Origin: CAYLXX01 sp964484325
Lineage (GTDB): Bacteria > Patescibacteriota > Microgenomatia > UBA1406 > GWC2-37-13
Length of the DNA: 64,000 nt
Assembly (NCBI GenBank): GCA_964484325.1
Contig: CAZAEE010000006.1
Coordinates: forward strand, 7,225 to 71,224
Direction: 5' to 3'
Numbering within the stretch: the stretch's first letter is position 1; every line of letters begins with the position of its first letter. Under the pieces are notes generated by a model. It was not told where the DNA came from. It did not search any database and saw only the letters and a program-made list of their open reading frames with translations. Below, in pieces: positions 16,927 to 25,104 of this stretch. The translations under genes and the position numbers were made by a program.

Positions 16927-18720
16927 ATGCTAACTTTTGCAAAACGGACTAACTTCATTTTTTACTATGCCATCGTCTTTTATATGTTACTAGTTATGGG
17001 GGTAATCGTCTTGAAGCTGTCCCATATCCTGCCTGACCGGTTTCCGAAAGCCCGTCCCGAAGAGCAGCGGGTGAATGCACCCTTAAGCTATCAACAGCTA
17101 CTTGACCAAAATCGGATTAAACCGCCGGGTCTTATTGTTCTTGTTGATCTTCATTATGATAAAAATGCCCAACCTGCAATTTCTATCAAAAATCTTCACG
17201 GGATGAATGGCTATGTACCAAAACATCCTGACGAACTGCCTCAAGTGACAGCGTCGCCGACGTATACCCTACAAGTAAAAAGTGCCAGCAGTGACTTGGT
17301 ATATACTCTCCACTTTCAGGTACCAAACACCCAAATGAGCGACGCCCTCGGAGATGATAAAAATTTTCACGGGAATGGGGAAAAAATTCTTTCCCAAGTC
17401 GACTTTGCAGAAGTGATTCCCTGGACTGCTAATAGCTCCCGTTTGGAAGTGGCCGATGCGAGAAATAGCACGGTTACCCAATCTTCTTTGACTGACGTCA
17501 AGTTTGATAATAATGCACCCAATTTTTTAACCTTACAGACTGATACGAACCAACCGGCCACTCCCGATACCCAACAAACCCTTAACATTACGTTTATCGG
17601 CGATATGTTTCAGCAGGATCTGGGGCTGTTTCACTCAAATGTCAGTCAATTCTCAAATCATATGACATCTCTTTATGAACCTTATAAGTCACGGGCATCA
17701 CAACTAACTTTCAGATATGTAGATAATACTGACCCCCTCTACTGTCGAAATGACGGTGGGTATATCACGTGCGGTTGCAATAACTACCCGAGTCAACCGT
17801 GTGATCCTGCATACGTCATTCAACGGGTGGGCGCTACACCTTGGGATAAGATTATGGTTATTGTCAATGACCCCACCAATTATGGCGGAGGATCAGGGCT
17901 GGGTTCACCAGTCTCAACGGCTTACAATGGGTCATGGGGCTCTCAGATATTTGTTCACGAGTTTGAGCACGCTTTTGCTTCTTTGGAAGATGAGTATGAT
18001 TATGGCATCACGGAGCCGTATACCAATCAAGTCGATGCCAACTGTTATGCCGGTTTGCCACCTGCCGCTCCTTGGCAAAATATTGTTGCTCAAAGAGATT
18101 ATTATATTGTCTGTGGAAGATCTAACTGGTACCGGGCGTCAAATGACAGCCTCATGCACGGGATTGCCACAACATATTTAAATGCCGTATCCCAAAATAT
18201 GATCAACTCGACACTCAACAACTATGTTGGCCCGTACACCAACTCATCGTCACCAACAGCTACTTTAAGCTCTCCTTCAAGTGGTATTTACGTATCTGGT
18301 TTAACGACGTTCCCTGCCACTGCTGCAGACGATGCTGGAGTCGGGTGGGTTGACCTATGGGAAAATAATACAGTCCAAAATACTGCCTATCTGAGTCCTT
18401 ACTCGCTTGTTTGGAATTCAGGTACTGTGGCTGGACTCCACACATTAGTTGCCAAAGCACATGATTCAGCTGGCAATATGGGTACCTCAGCTCCTGTATC
18501 TGTGGTCGTTTGTCCAGGAGATGCCAATCATAATGGAACTGTCAGCATCGTTGACTTCAACATCCTTAAATCGACCTATGGGAAACAACTCGGGGACTAT
18601 GGGTATGATGGAAGAGCTGATTTTAACGGAGATAATATAGTTGGTATTTCTGATCTTAATATATATAAAATAGCTCAGGGGACAGACTGCATACGATTCA
18701 TGCCAACGGGTACTCCTTAG
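16927..18720 (+). CDS. secreted M64-like metallopeptidase with Ig-like and dockerin modules
   Basis: A 597-residue protein from the ATG that follows AAAAGG (an in-frame TTG lies 30 bases upstream). It has a membrane anchor at ~10-32, then a ~200-residue N-terminal region. The zinc site HEFEH at 344-348, continuing AFASLEDEY, is the extended HExxH...DEY motif of peptidase family M64 (IgA peptidase-like). An Ig-like domain (~430-525) follows, then a canonical two-loop dockerin (529-588) with DANHNGTVSIVD and DFNGDNIVGISD. It probably degrades proteins outside the cell. Unlike most genes here it has a long structured leader and a Shine-Dalgarno-like site. It is convergent with the next gene, 5 bases apart. 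Confidence 0.85.
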   Translation: MLTFAKRTNFIFYYAIVFYMLLVMGVIVLKLSHILPDRFPKARPEEQRVNAPLSYQQLLDQNRIKPPGLIVLVDLHYDKNAQPAISIKNLHGMNGYVPKHPDELPQVTASPTYTLQVKSASSDLVYTLHFQVPNTQMSDALGDDKNFHGNGEKILSQVDFAEVIPWTANSSRLEVADARNSTVTQSSLTDVKFDNNAPNFLTLQTDTNQPATPDTQQTLNITFIGDMFQQDLGLFHSNVSQFSNHMTSLYEPYKSRASQLTFRYVDNTDPLYCRNDGGYITCGCNNYPSQPCDPAYVIQRVGATPWDKIMVIVNDPTNYGGGSGLGSPVSTAYNGSWGSQIFVHEFEHAFASLEDEYDYGITEPYTNQVDANCYAGLPPAAPWQNIVAQRDYYIVCGRSNWYRASNDSLMHGIATTYLNAVSQNMINSTLNNYVGPYTNSSSPTATLSSPSSGIYVSGLTTFPATAADDAGVGWVDLWENNTVQNTAYLSPYSLVWNSGTVAGLHTLVAKAHDSAGNMGTSAPVSVVVCPGDANHNGTVSIVDFNILKSTYGKQLGDYGYDGRADFNGDNIVGISDLNIYKIAQGTDCIRFMPTGTP

Positions 18721-18725
18721 TTATA

Positions 18726-20672
18726 TTAATGAGTTCGACCTGAATTAGGATCAACAATGATCCCTGAGGTATCAACTACTTCAAACATCGATGCCTGAAG
18801 ATTAAGAAATTCTTGATTCATAGCATAATTGTCTCCTGTAGCCGGATCGCCATTGTTCCACATACCTGGATCATTCCAACGACAATCTGGCACGCCGTCA
18901 AAGCCAATGGCTGCGCCAATAGTGCCATCTGCCAAAATCATGCCGTAATTTCTCAATGTTCTCAGGATAACTTTCATTTGAGGAGACCAGCTACCAGTCT
19001 CTATATTAACATTTGATTTCAATCGAAGTCGTAGACCAAAAGGAAGCGAATCAGGAGCAGACAAACTACCATCGCCTGAGTGACGAGCCGGCCAGATATA
19101 TGGCGTCGGGTACGAGTTAGCTCGAATAATATTGTCATCAGTGACAAAGCGCAATGCATGATGGATCATACCACCTGATTGTTGCATTGCGGCCCAAACT
19201 TCATCATACCGGATAAGTCCTGGAAATACCGGTAAACCAGCAGCATCTGCTGAAGTCCAACCATCATGTCTCAATGGTTGATTGGGATCATCCATATCCC
19301 ATTTGGCACCAGAGCCGGCCGCATATCCATTACCAGAGTGTTGAGTAGCAAATGTTTCATAGATATTACAAGAACCATTTTGAATAACTATTGCGTGTCT
19401 ATCACCACTATTATTGGGCATGTCTTGGATGCCAACTCCGGTAGGATAGGGATAAGGCCCAGGATCGCTTTCGCCACTATAGACAAAACTCATCGGAACA
19501 AGTGGTTGATTAGTTGGTACAACGTTATAGGGAATACCATATAATCCATTGCTATAGAGCCCGCTGCCGAATCCAACAAAGGCTTTCCCAGGAGGACTCC
19601 CGATATTACTCATCCTTGTGATTTGTTGAGAAGATATAGATGTCACTGGCAAATCAGTAATCGTACGATTCCAGTAATTGTCAGCTGTAAATATCGGACA
19701 ATTAATTGAGCCAGGAGGAGGATCAGACCAGTACTGTTGTTCATTTGGCGCACATATTGGCGACGGAAGAACCGCTATCGGGGTTGGAGTTGGCTGACTA
19801 GCAGTTGGTGTCGGTGAAGGAGGAGGAGGACGAGTAGGTGTTACTGTTGGTATTGGCAAGTTTTTGCGACAGGTGAAACCAATACTCGCTTTATAAATAT
19901 TGATGTCTCGTATATTAATGCAACCATCGCCATTGAGATCATAGGGTGAACTCTGGCATGTACCAAACTGTGTCATGATTGAGCTATAGTCGGAGATTGT
20001 AACAGTACCGTCCTGATTAACGTCTGCCAAACAGGCATATTCTTCAATAATAAACTTATCGACTTTGACGTTCCCTTGTTGTCCTCTAACAATAAGGGTA
20101 TGAAGACCAGGAGCAAGCGAAAAGGCTTTTGGTGCAAATTTGTTATAACCAGGTGTATTTAATCCTCGCCAGGATGCAATACGAGTCTGGAATCCACTCG
20201 TTGCCGGTATATCCCACAACATAGTCGAGTCAGTCGGCTCTCCATCTATATTAATATAAAGTGCAGAAGTAGCATTTGGCTCTTGAGCGTCAACTACTGC
20301 TTTAACAATAAACCGCTCCATAGACGGAGGTATTGGTGTAATTGAAGCTATGGGAGGAATGGTGAACGTATAGGAAGCTCTACCGCCTTGAGTCGGATCA
20401 ACGGTTGGATTGGGATTGGGCTGGTAAATATAAATAGGCGGCGTCGGTGCACTGATGACAAATGGTACAGTAATGGTGCCATTTTCAGCTTCAATTGTGG
20501 CAATTGGTGGAGTAGGCGTCGGAGTTGGAGTACTGTTTAAGGCTGCTCGGCTAAAAGGATTTGTCGACTGCTGATTAGCTTTGTTAAAAAGAACTACAAT
20601 AATACTCAAAAGAAAAATCAACAATAGAACCAAGTAAGGAGAATACTTTGTTTGAAACTCTTTAAGTTGCAT
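18726..20672 (-). CDS. surface protein: AENG-type module, dockerin, TSADAAGLP domain
   Basis: A 648-residue protein. It has a membrane anchor (~13-30), the SRAALNS motif (41-47) and a Pro/Thr linker. Residues ~58-212 begin IEAENG and have the look of a CBM6/35-type carbohydrate-binding beta-sandwich. A full dockerin lies at ~214-268 (DVNQDGTVTISD and DLNGDGCINIRD). A long PT-rich linker is followed by a ~340-residue C-terminal domain containing SDPGPYPYP near 402 and TSADAAGLPVFPGLIRYDEV at 473-492. That last motif belongs, as far as I recall, to an uncharacterised bacterial domain family; its conserved Asp/Arg/His residues suggest an enzyme. The N-terminal half is paralogous to the gene at 25105. 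Confidence 0.72.
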   Translation of the reverse strand: MQLKEFQTKYSPYLVLLLIFLLSIIVVLFNKANQQSTNPFSRAALNSTPTPTPTPPIATIEAENGTITVPFVISAPTPPIYIYQPNPNPTVDPTQGGRASYTFTIPPIASITPIPPSMERFIVKAVVDAQEPNATSALYINIDGEPTDSTMLWDIPATSGFQTRIASWRGLNTPGYNKFAPKAFSLAPGLHTLIVRGQQGNVKVDKFIIEEYACLADVNQDGTVTISDYSSIMTQFGTCQSSPYDLNGDGCINIRDINIYKASIGFTCRKNLPIPTVTPTRPPPPSPTPTASQPTPTPIAVLPSPICAPNEQQYWSDPPPGSINCPIFTADNYWNRTITDLPVTSISSQQITRMSNIGSPPGKAFVGFGSGLYSNGLYGIPYNVVPTNQPLVPMSFVYSGESDPGPYPYPTGVGIQDMPNNSGDRHAIVIQNGSCNIYETFATQHSGNGYAAGSGAKWDMDDPNQPLRHDGWTSADAAGLPVFPGLIRYDEVWAAMQQSGGMIHHALRFVTDDNIIRANSYPTPYIWPARHSGDGSLSAPDSLPFGLRLRLKSNVNIETGSWSPQMKVILRTLRNYGMILADGTIGAAIGFDGVPDCRWNDPGMWNNGDPATGDNYAMNQEFLNLQASMFEVVDTSGIIVDPNSGRTH

Positions 20673-20694
20673 AGTAATTTAGATCTATGAATTC

Positions 20695-20723
20695 AGACTA
20701 ACTAATATAATCTTGCTTGTCAA
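20695..20723 (-). promoter_or_regulatory. promoter of AENG/dockerin protein gene
   Basis: Minus strand TTGACA (20718-20723), a 17-base spacer, TAGTCT (20695-20700); ATG 22 bases later. The longer leader and the TANTCT -10 are shared with the paralogous gene at 25105. Confidence 0.6.
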
Positions 20724-20811
20724 TTGTAAATGTGTAAATGCAATACATTAGTGAAGCTCTGTTTCCGTCAGAAAATTACGTTAAACCATATAGTATAATT
20801 AGTAGATATCA

Positions 20812-20885
20812 GGAGTCATAGCTCAATTGGTTAGAGCGCTGCCCTGTCACGGCAGAGGTTGGGGGTTCGAGCCCCCTTGGCTCCG
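20812..20885 (+). tRNA. tRNA-Asp (anticodon GTC)
   Basis: A 74-base cloverleaf. The acceptor stem GGAGTCA pairs with TGGCTCC, the anticodon loop CTGTCAC gives GTC, and the T-arm is GGGGGTTCGAGCCCCC. The discriminator is G and CCA is not encoded. TATAAT at 20794-20799 is the likely -10 box. Confidence 0.95.
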
Positions 20886-20936
20886 CAAATATCTTATATA
20901 GAGCCCTGCAACAATCTAAAATTCCAAACCCACCTC

Positions 20937-20965
20937 TTGACAGTCGACTCGATGTACTGTATACT
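20937..20965 (+). promoter_or_regulatory. promoter of short transcription unit
   Basis: TTGACA (20937-20942), a 17-base spacer and TATACT (20960-20965). The only thing downstream before the next promoter is a terminator hairpin. Confidence 0.75.
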
Positions 20966-20971
20966 TTTTTC

Positions 20972-21013
20972 ATAATCACCTCAGCTAGTGCGCAAGCCCG
21001 CTGAGGTTTTTTT
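20972..21013 (+). ncRNA. candidate ~42-base small RNA
   Basis: Bounded by a good promoter (20937-20965) and an intrinsic terminator (20979-21013). The predicted RNA is little more than a 5' single strand (ATAATCA) and the terminator hairpin with a loop rich in GCGC and GCCC. It has no reading frame. It is either an sRNA or a premature-termination element for the NYN gene, which nevertheless has its own -10 box. Confidence 0.4.
20979..21013 (+). terminator. intrinsic terminator
   Basis: CCTCAGC (20979-20985) pairs with GCTGAGG (21000-21006), 14-base loop, then seven T. Confidence 0.8.
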
Positions 21014-21031
21014 GATGGTATAATTGTCTAG

Positions 21032-21604
21032 GTGAATGAAACAATACTTTTTATTGATGGAGAAAATTTCATATATAAACTCGAAGATATCTTAAGAGAG
21101 AAAAGAATTGATAAAAATAAAGTCGATCTTTCAACTATTGATTTCAATCTTTTATTTGAGAAGCCACTAAGAAATTTTAAACTAACCAGGAAGATTTTTT
21201 ATGCAGCAAGACTACATGTATATCCTGATACTAAAAAAAGGTCTGAAGTTTTGATTAAATTTCAGCGAAAGTTGCGTAATACTCTTGTGAAACAAGGATT
21301 TGAATTTATCATCGCGGGAAATGTAAGAGCACAAGAAGTCGATGGAAAATTGATATTTAAAGAAAAAGGTGTTGATGTAAAAATTGCCGTAGATATGGTC
21401 TCCTGGGCATGTGACAAAAAAATGCATAGAGCAATTCTTTGCAGTTCAGATTCAGACCTGCAGCCTGCCATAAAAGAATCACTGAGAAGAAAAGTTGAAG
21501 TAGTATATCTTGGATTTGAGATGAATCCTAATAAAGGGCTAACAGCCACCACAAGTAGAACTATTTTATTTAGGAATTCAGAAATTCTTGAGGTAATCCA
21601 ATAA
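21032..21604 (+). CDS. NYN-domain (PIN-like) ribonuclease-type protein
   Basis: A 190-residue cytosolic protein. LFIDGENF (residues 6-13) with Asp9 and Asn12, GVDVKIAVDM in the middle, and CSSDSDLQPAI after the third strand are the acidic metal-binding motifs of NYN domains, PIN-like folds found in LabA/YacP-type proteins and often acting on RNA. It starts with GTG, 7 bases after TATAAT (21019-21024), so the mRNA is probably leaderless. It stands between a tRNA gene with a short transcript on one side and GH130 on the other; a role in RNA processing or decay is inference. Confidence 0.82.
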   Translation: MNETILFIDGENFIYKLEDILREKRIDKNKVDLSTIDFNLLFEKPLRNFKLTRKIFYAARLHVYPDTKKRSEVLIKFQRKLRNTLVKQGFEFIIAGNVRAQEVDGKLIFKEKGVDVKIAVDMVSWACDKKMHRAILCSSDSDLQPAIKESLRRKVEVVYLGFEMNPNKGLTATTSRTILFRNSEILEVIQ

Positions 21605-21651
21605 AAATCGTTTATACAGAGTATACTTATATTGATTCTCCAACCTAAAGC

Positions 21652-22572
21652 ATGTTGAAATTAAAACGCTCTGAACATAATCCTATCTTAAGCCCGTCTG
21701 ATGAGCTGTGGGAAAATAAACTCGTTTTCAATCCTGGTGCAATCATGGTCAATGAGGAGATCTATTTAATTTATCGTGCCATGGGTCAGCGTGAAAATTA
21801 TTCGCGACTTGGTTTGGCCATAAGTCAAGACGGAATAAATTTTAAAAGAAATAAAACACCTTTATACTATGGTAAAGGTCATCCTGATGAATCACTGGGT
21901 ATTGAAGATCCAAGAGTCGTCAAAATTGACGATACATATTATCTTACCTATACTGCAGTTTCTGAAGATCTTGAGGCTGAAGTCAATCGTGGATGGAAGG
22001 AACAAATCGCCAAAAAGCCCCGCATTGCCCTTTCGACAACAAAAGATTTCAAAACTTATATTGATCATGACGTGATTATTCCGAATTTATCAGGGAAAAA
22101 CTCCAGTTTTTTTCCACGGAGGGTAAACGATGAATTTTGGTTACTGTATAGAGCTGGCGTTGGCAAAACCTACTTTGGCCATTCACCTTCACTCACGCAC
22201 TGGCCTGATGTTCATCAAGTTTTTGAAGAACGACCTGGTATGTGGGACTGCATACGAACAGGGATTGGAGCACCGCCGATTGAAACTGAGAAAGGTTGGC
22301 TACTGTTTTATCATGGAGTGTGCGAGTCAAATATCTATCGATTAGGTATTATGTTTCTCGATCTTGAAGACCCAACTAAAATTCTGTACCGTTCACCAGA
22401 GCCGATTCTTGAGCCACAAGAAAAGTACGAGAAACTAGGATTCATACCCAATGTAGTTTTTACCTGTGGCGCTATCGAGAAAGATGACCTCTATTATGTC
22501 TATTACGGCGCCGCTGATCAAGTGATCGGTTTGGCAACCGTTGAAAAAAAATTAGTATTAGGCCTTTTTTAG
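21652..22572 (+). CDS. GH130 beta-mannoside phosphorylase-like enzyme
   Basis: A 306-residue cytosolic protein with the five-bladed beta-propeller pattern of glycoside hydrolase family 130: NPILSPSDELWE near 10-21, FNPGAI near 26-31, and GIEDPRVV near 83-90, in which the Asp of EDPR is the usual proton donor. Family members split beta-1,4-mannooligosaccharides or mannosyl-glucose, usually by phosphorolysis giving mannose 1-phosphate. Which substrate is used cannot be told. Length is normal. The 3' end overlaps the convergent glycosyltransferase-toroid gene by 15 bases, a pairing that suggests both act in mannose-containing glycan metabolism. Confidence 0.88.
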   Translation: MLKLKRSEHNPILSPSDELWENKLVFNPGAIMVNEEIYLIYRAMGQRENYSRLGLAISQDGINFKRNKTPLYYGKGHPDESLGIEDPRVVKIDDTYYLTYTAVSEDLEAEVNRGWKEQIAKKPRIALSTTKDFKTYIDHDVIIPNLSGKNSSFFPRRVNDEFWLLYRAGVGKTYFGHSPSLTHWPDVHQVFEERPGMWDCIRTGIGAPPIETEKGWLLFYHGVCESNIYRLGIMFLDLEDPTKILYRSPEPILEPQEKYEKLGFIPNVVFTCGAIEKDDLYYVYYGAADQVIGLATVEKKLVLGLF

Positions 22573-24780
22573 ATACTGCTGCAGTGAGAGGTTCGCCATC
22601 AAGAAACAAACAATAGACTCGGCTCCTTCATTTTGATTCACTCCTCGTAAATTTAAGCCATCATGAACACCTTTTGTTTCAAGATCATAGATATACCGAT
22701 GATTTCTATTACTTCCAAAAAACCATTCAAATGCCAGTAAGGCCTTATTAACGTACTGCTTGTCGTTGACTGCTTGTGCTGCAAATATATACGCCTCTAC
22801 TGCTCCTCCTGCCTCAAGTGGTTGCTGATCGTAATCTGCTTTTGACTGTCCTTTTTTGAACCACCCTTCTTGCCCGATAAAATCAAAATAACCCTTCTTT
22901 GAATTAAAGTTACAGGCTGTAATAAACTCAAGCGTTGCCAAGGCAACTTCTTTATACTTTTTATTTTGAGTTACCATATAAGCTGCAAAAAGTGACTGGG
23001 GTAAACGAAAGTTATCGTAGGTTATGATATCTTCAAACCATTGCCACTCCTTGTCTGATGATTTCGTATATGCTTCAACAAGAAAATCTGCCAATGTTAT
23101 CAGATTACTCATCGCAGCCTGTGATTTATCGGTTTTGTTTTGATACGTAATGATGTAATAATATAATCCTAGAATTGAGTATGAGGCAGTCCGTAAATCT
23201 CGGATATGTTTTAGCTGATCAAGACTTGTATTGAAAATTGAGTGAATAGGTTGAGTTAAGGTAGTATCTTTATTTCGATATAGGTATACTCCCAAAGCCC
23301 AGATTGCTTTTCCAAAAGTATCAGCGTTGTCTTGACTATCAGTCCAATTCCGGTGAAAATTAAGAAAATTGTGGAATTTGCCATCTGATTCTTGTGCATA
23401 TTCTAAGAAACTTAGATAAATATTGATCAGTTGAGGAATATTGTTAGTTTTTATCTGATCAGATAGTTGATTATTTAGATGAGATACAACGATTAAAGCT
23501 CTCGCATTGTCATCGGTACTGTATCCAAATTTTCTGTTGGGAATAATATGATGCGCGTGTTGAATAATACCTACGGAGTCTGTTAAATGAGCTAAATAGG
23601 CTATATCGATCGGACTAGTAATGAACTTTTTAGTCTTTAACTTTATATCTCTCTCTTGTTGAAGTACTCGGGTGTATAAACTACTATGTTTTTTAGCTAC
23701 GTTTGACCACTGCATTTCTTTTCGCAGGGCCTGTGCTTTTAACTCTTTATTATGTCTCTTCTCAGGTTTGTTATATAAATCGGCAATTGCACCTGCAATA
23801 GCATCCTTATCCCGAAACGGTACCAGCGTGCCGCGGCCGTTTGCTAAGATATTTTTGGCATACACATACTCGGTTGAGATACACGCTTTTCCAGCTCCGA
23901 TAGCATAGGACAAAGTACCTGAGGTTATTTGTTGTGGATCCAAGTACGGGGTAATATATACATCAGTTGCCGCCAATAAAAGCTGTAACTCTTCTAGGGG
24001 GACGTACTTATTTTTGAAAACAACATGCTTTTCTAAATGTAATTTTTTAACCAACTCAATAAGCTCATTACGGTAAGATTCTCCTTCGCTAATTTTGACA
24101 AGTGGATGTGTTTCGCCGATGATCAAAAAAACAAGGGAAGGAATTTGGGACGAAACTTTCGCAACTGCTTCAATAGCGTACTCAATGCCTTTATTGCGAC
24201 TCAGAAGATTGTTTGCAAGTAAAATAAACTTATTTGAAAAACCGATGAGCTTTTTGGCTTTCTTGTTATCCATATCAACAATAGGTGCTCCATGTAAAAT
24301 AATGTCAATATCAGATGAGTCAATGCCATAAATTGACTTGATGCGATCTTTAGCAATTTCATCCATGACGATTATTTTTCGGCTTAACCGAGCAAGTTCT
24401 TGTATAATTCGTCTTTGGTTTGCTGAAGGAGTAAGTAGAATCGTATGAAACGTTGTAAAAAGAGGTTTTGTTATTTCTGAGGCAAACTCCAGGATAAACT
24501 CACCATCACGTCCTCCATAAAGCCCAAACTCATGTTGAATATGAACAATCTCAGTTTCACTGGTATTAACAAAATGAGCACCCGTATGGTATTCTTCAAT
24601 TTTCTCCTGTTCAATAGTCCGCGTGACGGGGTCAGAATAAGAAAGGGGAATAATCGGGTTGTCCATGGCAATGATAGAGACAGTGTCTCCTTGATGCTGT
24701 AACTCCATAGCCAGATCTCGCGTGTACGTGGCGATGCCACATTTTCTTGGTATAAATGATGACACAAATGTAATATGCAT
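22558..24780 (-). CDS. GT4 glycosyltransferase fused to alpha/alpha-toroid domain
   Basis: A 740-residue soluble protein. Residues ~1-375 form a GT-B glycosyltransferase of family 4: FIPRKCGIATYTRDLA near the N-terminus, LLSRNKGIEYAIEAV as the sugar-nucleotide-domain helix, and a Glycos_transf_1 region ending near CISTEYVYA. Residues ~390-740 form a helical repeat domain with FGYSTDDNARALIV, NADTFGKAIWALG and PLEAGGAVEA, as in (alpha/alpha)6-toroid sugar-binding domains. It may be a retaining transferase building mannose-type glycans next to GH130. I chose the ATG at 24780 because an earlier in-frame start would overlap the small gene upstream; TATCAA lies 5 bases before it. Confidence 0.82.
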   Translation of the reverse strand: MHITFVSSFIPRKCGIATYTRDLAMELQHQGDTVSIIAMDNPIIPLSYSDPVTRTIEQEKIEEYHTGAHFVNTSETEIVHIQHEFGLYGGRDGEFILEFASEITKPLFTTFHTILLTPSANQRRIIQELARLSRKIIVMDEIAKDRIKSIYGIDSSDIDIILHGAPIVDMDNKKAKKLIGFSNKFILLANNLLSRNKGIEYAIEAVAKVSSQIPSLVFLIIGETHPLVKISEGESYRNELIELVKKLHLEKHVVFKNKYVPLEELQLLLAATDVYITPYLDPQQITSGTLSYAIGAGKACISTEYVYAKNILANGRGTLVPFRDKDAIAGAIADLYNKPEKRHNKELKAQALRKEMQWSNVAKKHSSLYTRVLQQERDIKLKTKKFITSPIDIAYLAHLTDSVGIIQHAHHIIPNRKFGYSTDDNARALIVVSHLNNQLSDQIKTNNIPQLINIYLSFLEYAQESDGKFHNFLNFHRNWTDSQDNADTFGKAIWALGVYLYRNKDTTLTQPIHSIFNTSLDQLKHIRDLRTASYSILGLYYYIITYQNKTDKSQAAMSNLITLADFLVEAYTKSSDKEWQWFEDIITYDNFRLPQSLFAAYMVTQNKKYKEVALATLEFITACNFNSKKGYFDFIGQEGWFKKGQSKADYDQQPLEAGGAVEAYIFAAQAVNDKQYVNKALLAFEWFFGSNRNHRYIYDLETKGVHDGLNLRGVNQNEGAESIVCFLMANLSLQQYLKKA

Positions 24781-24808
24781 AAGTATTGATAGTAATTTTA
24801 AACGACTT

Positions 24809-25030
24809 TTATTTAGGTAAGCTCTCCTTTTCAAGTGCTTTAGTATATTCTGTCTCGGTAATCACATGCGCATCACTGATAACTTGATCTACAGAATAAG
24901 GAATGCCTGATGTAGTTTGACTGAATATCTCATTTGTATCGATATCCAAATCAAGCTTTATGTAGACCTTGCTTTCACTTACAAAATATGCTGGAAAATT
25001 CAGCTCATACCCAGTCTTACTGGAGTCCAT
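24809..25030 (-). CDS. small soluble protein, unknown function
   Basis: A 73-residue soluble, acidic protein with no recognised motif. It lies 28 bases upstream of the glycosyltransferase-toroid gene on the same strand and may share its transcript. A minus-strand TATACT lies about 27 bases before the ATG, so it would have a short leader. It could be a minor operon member or not expressed at all. Confidence 0.45.
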   Translation of the reverse strand: MDSSKTGYELNFPAYFVSESKVYIKLDLDIDTNEIFSQTTSGIPYSVDQVISDAHVITETEYTKALEKESLPK

Positions 25031-25104
25031 GTAGTCACCATTCTTTCTACTTTAAGTATACACCTATTTTAATTTTTGCGAGAGGAATCAACGTGGTAAG
25101 CAGA

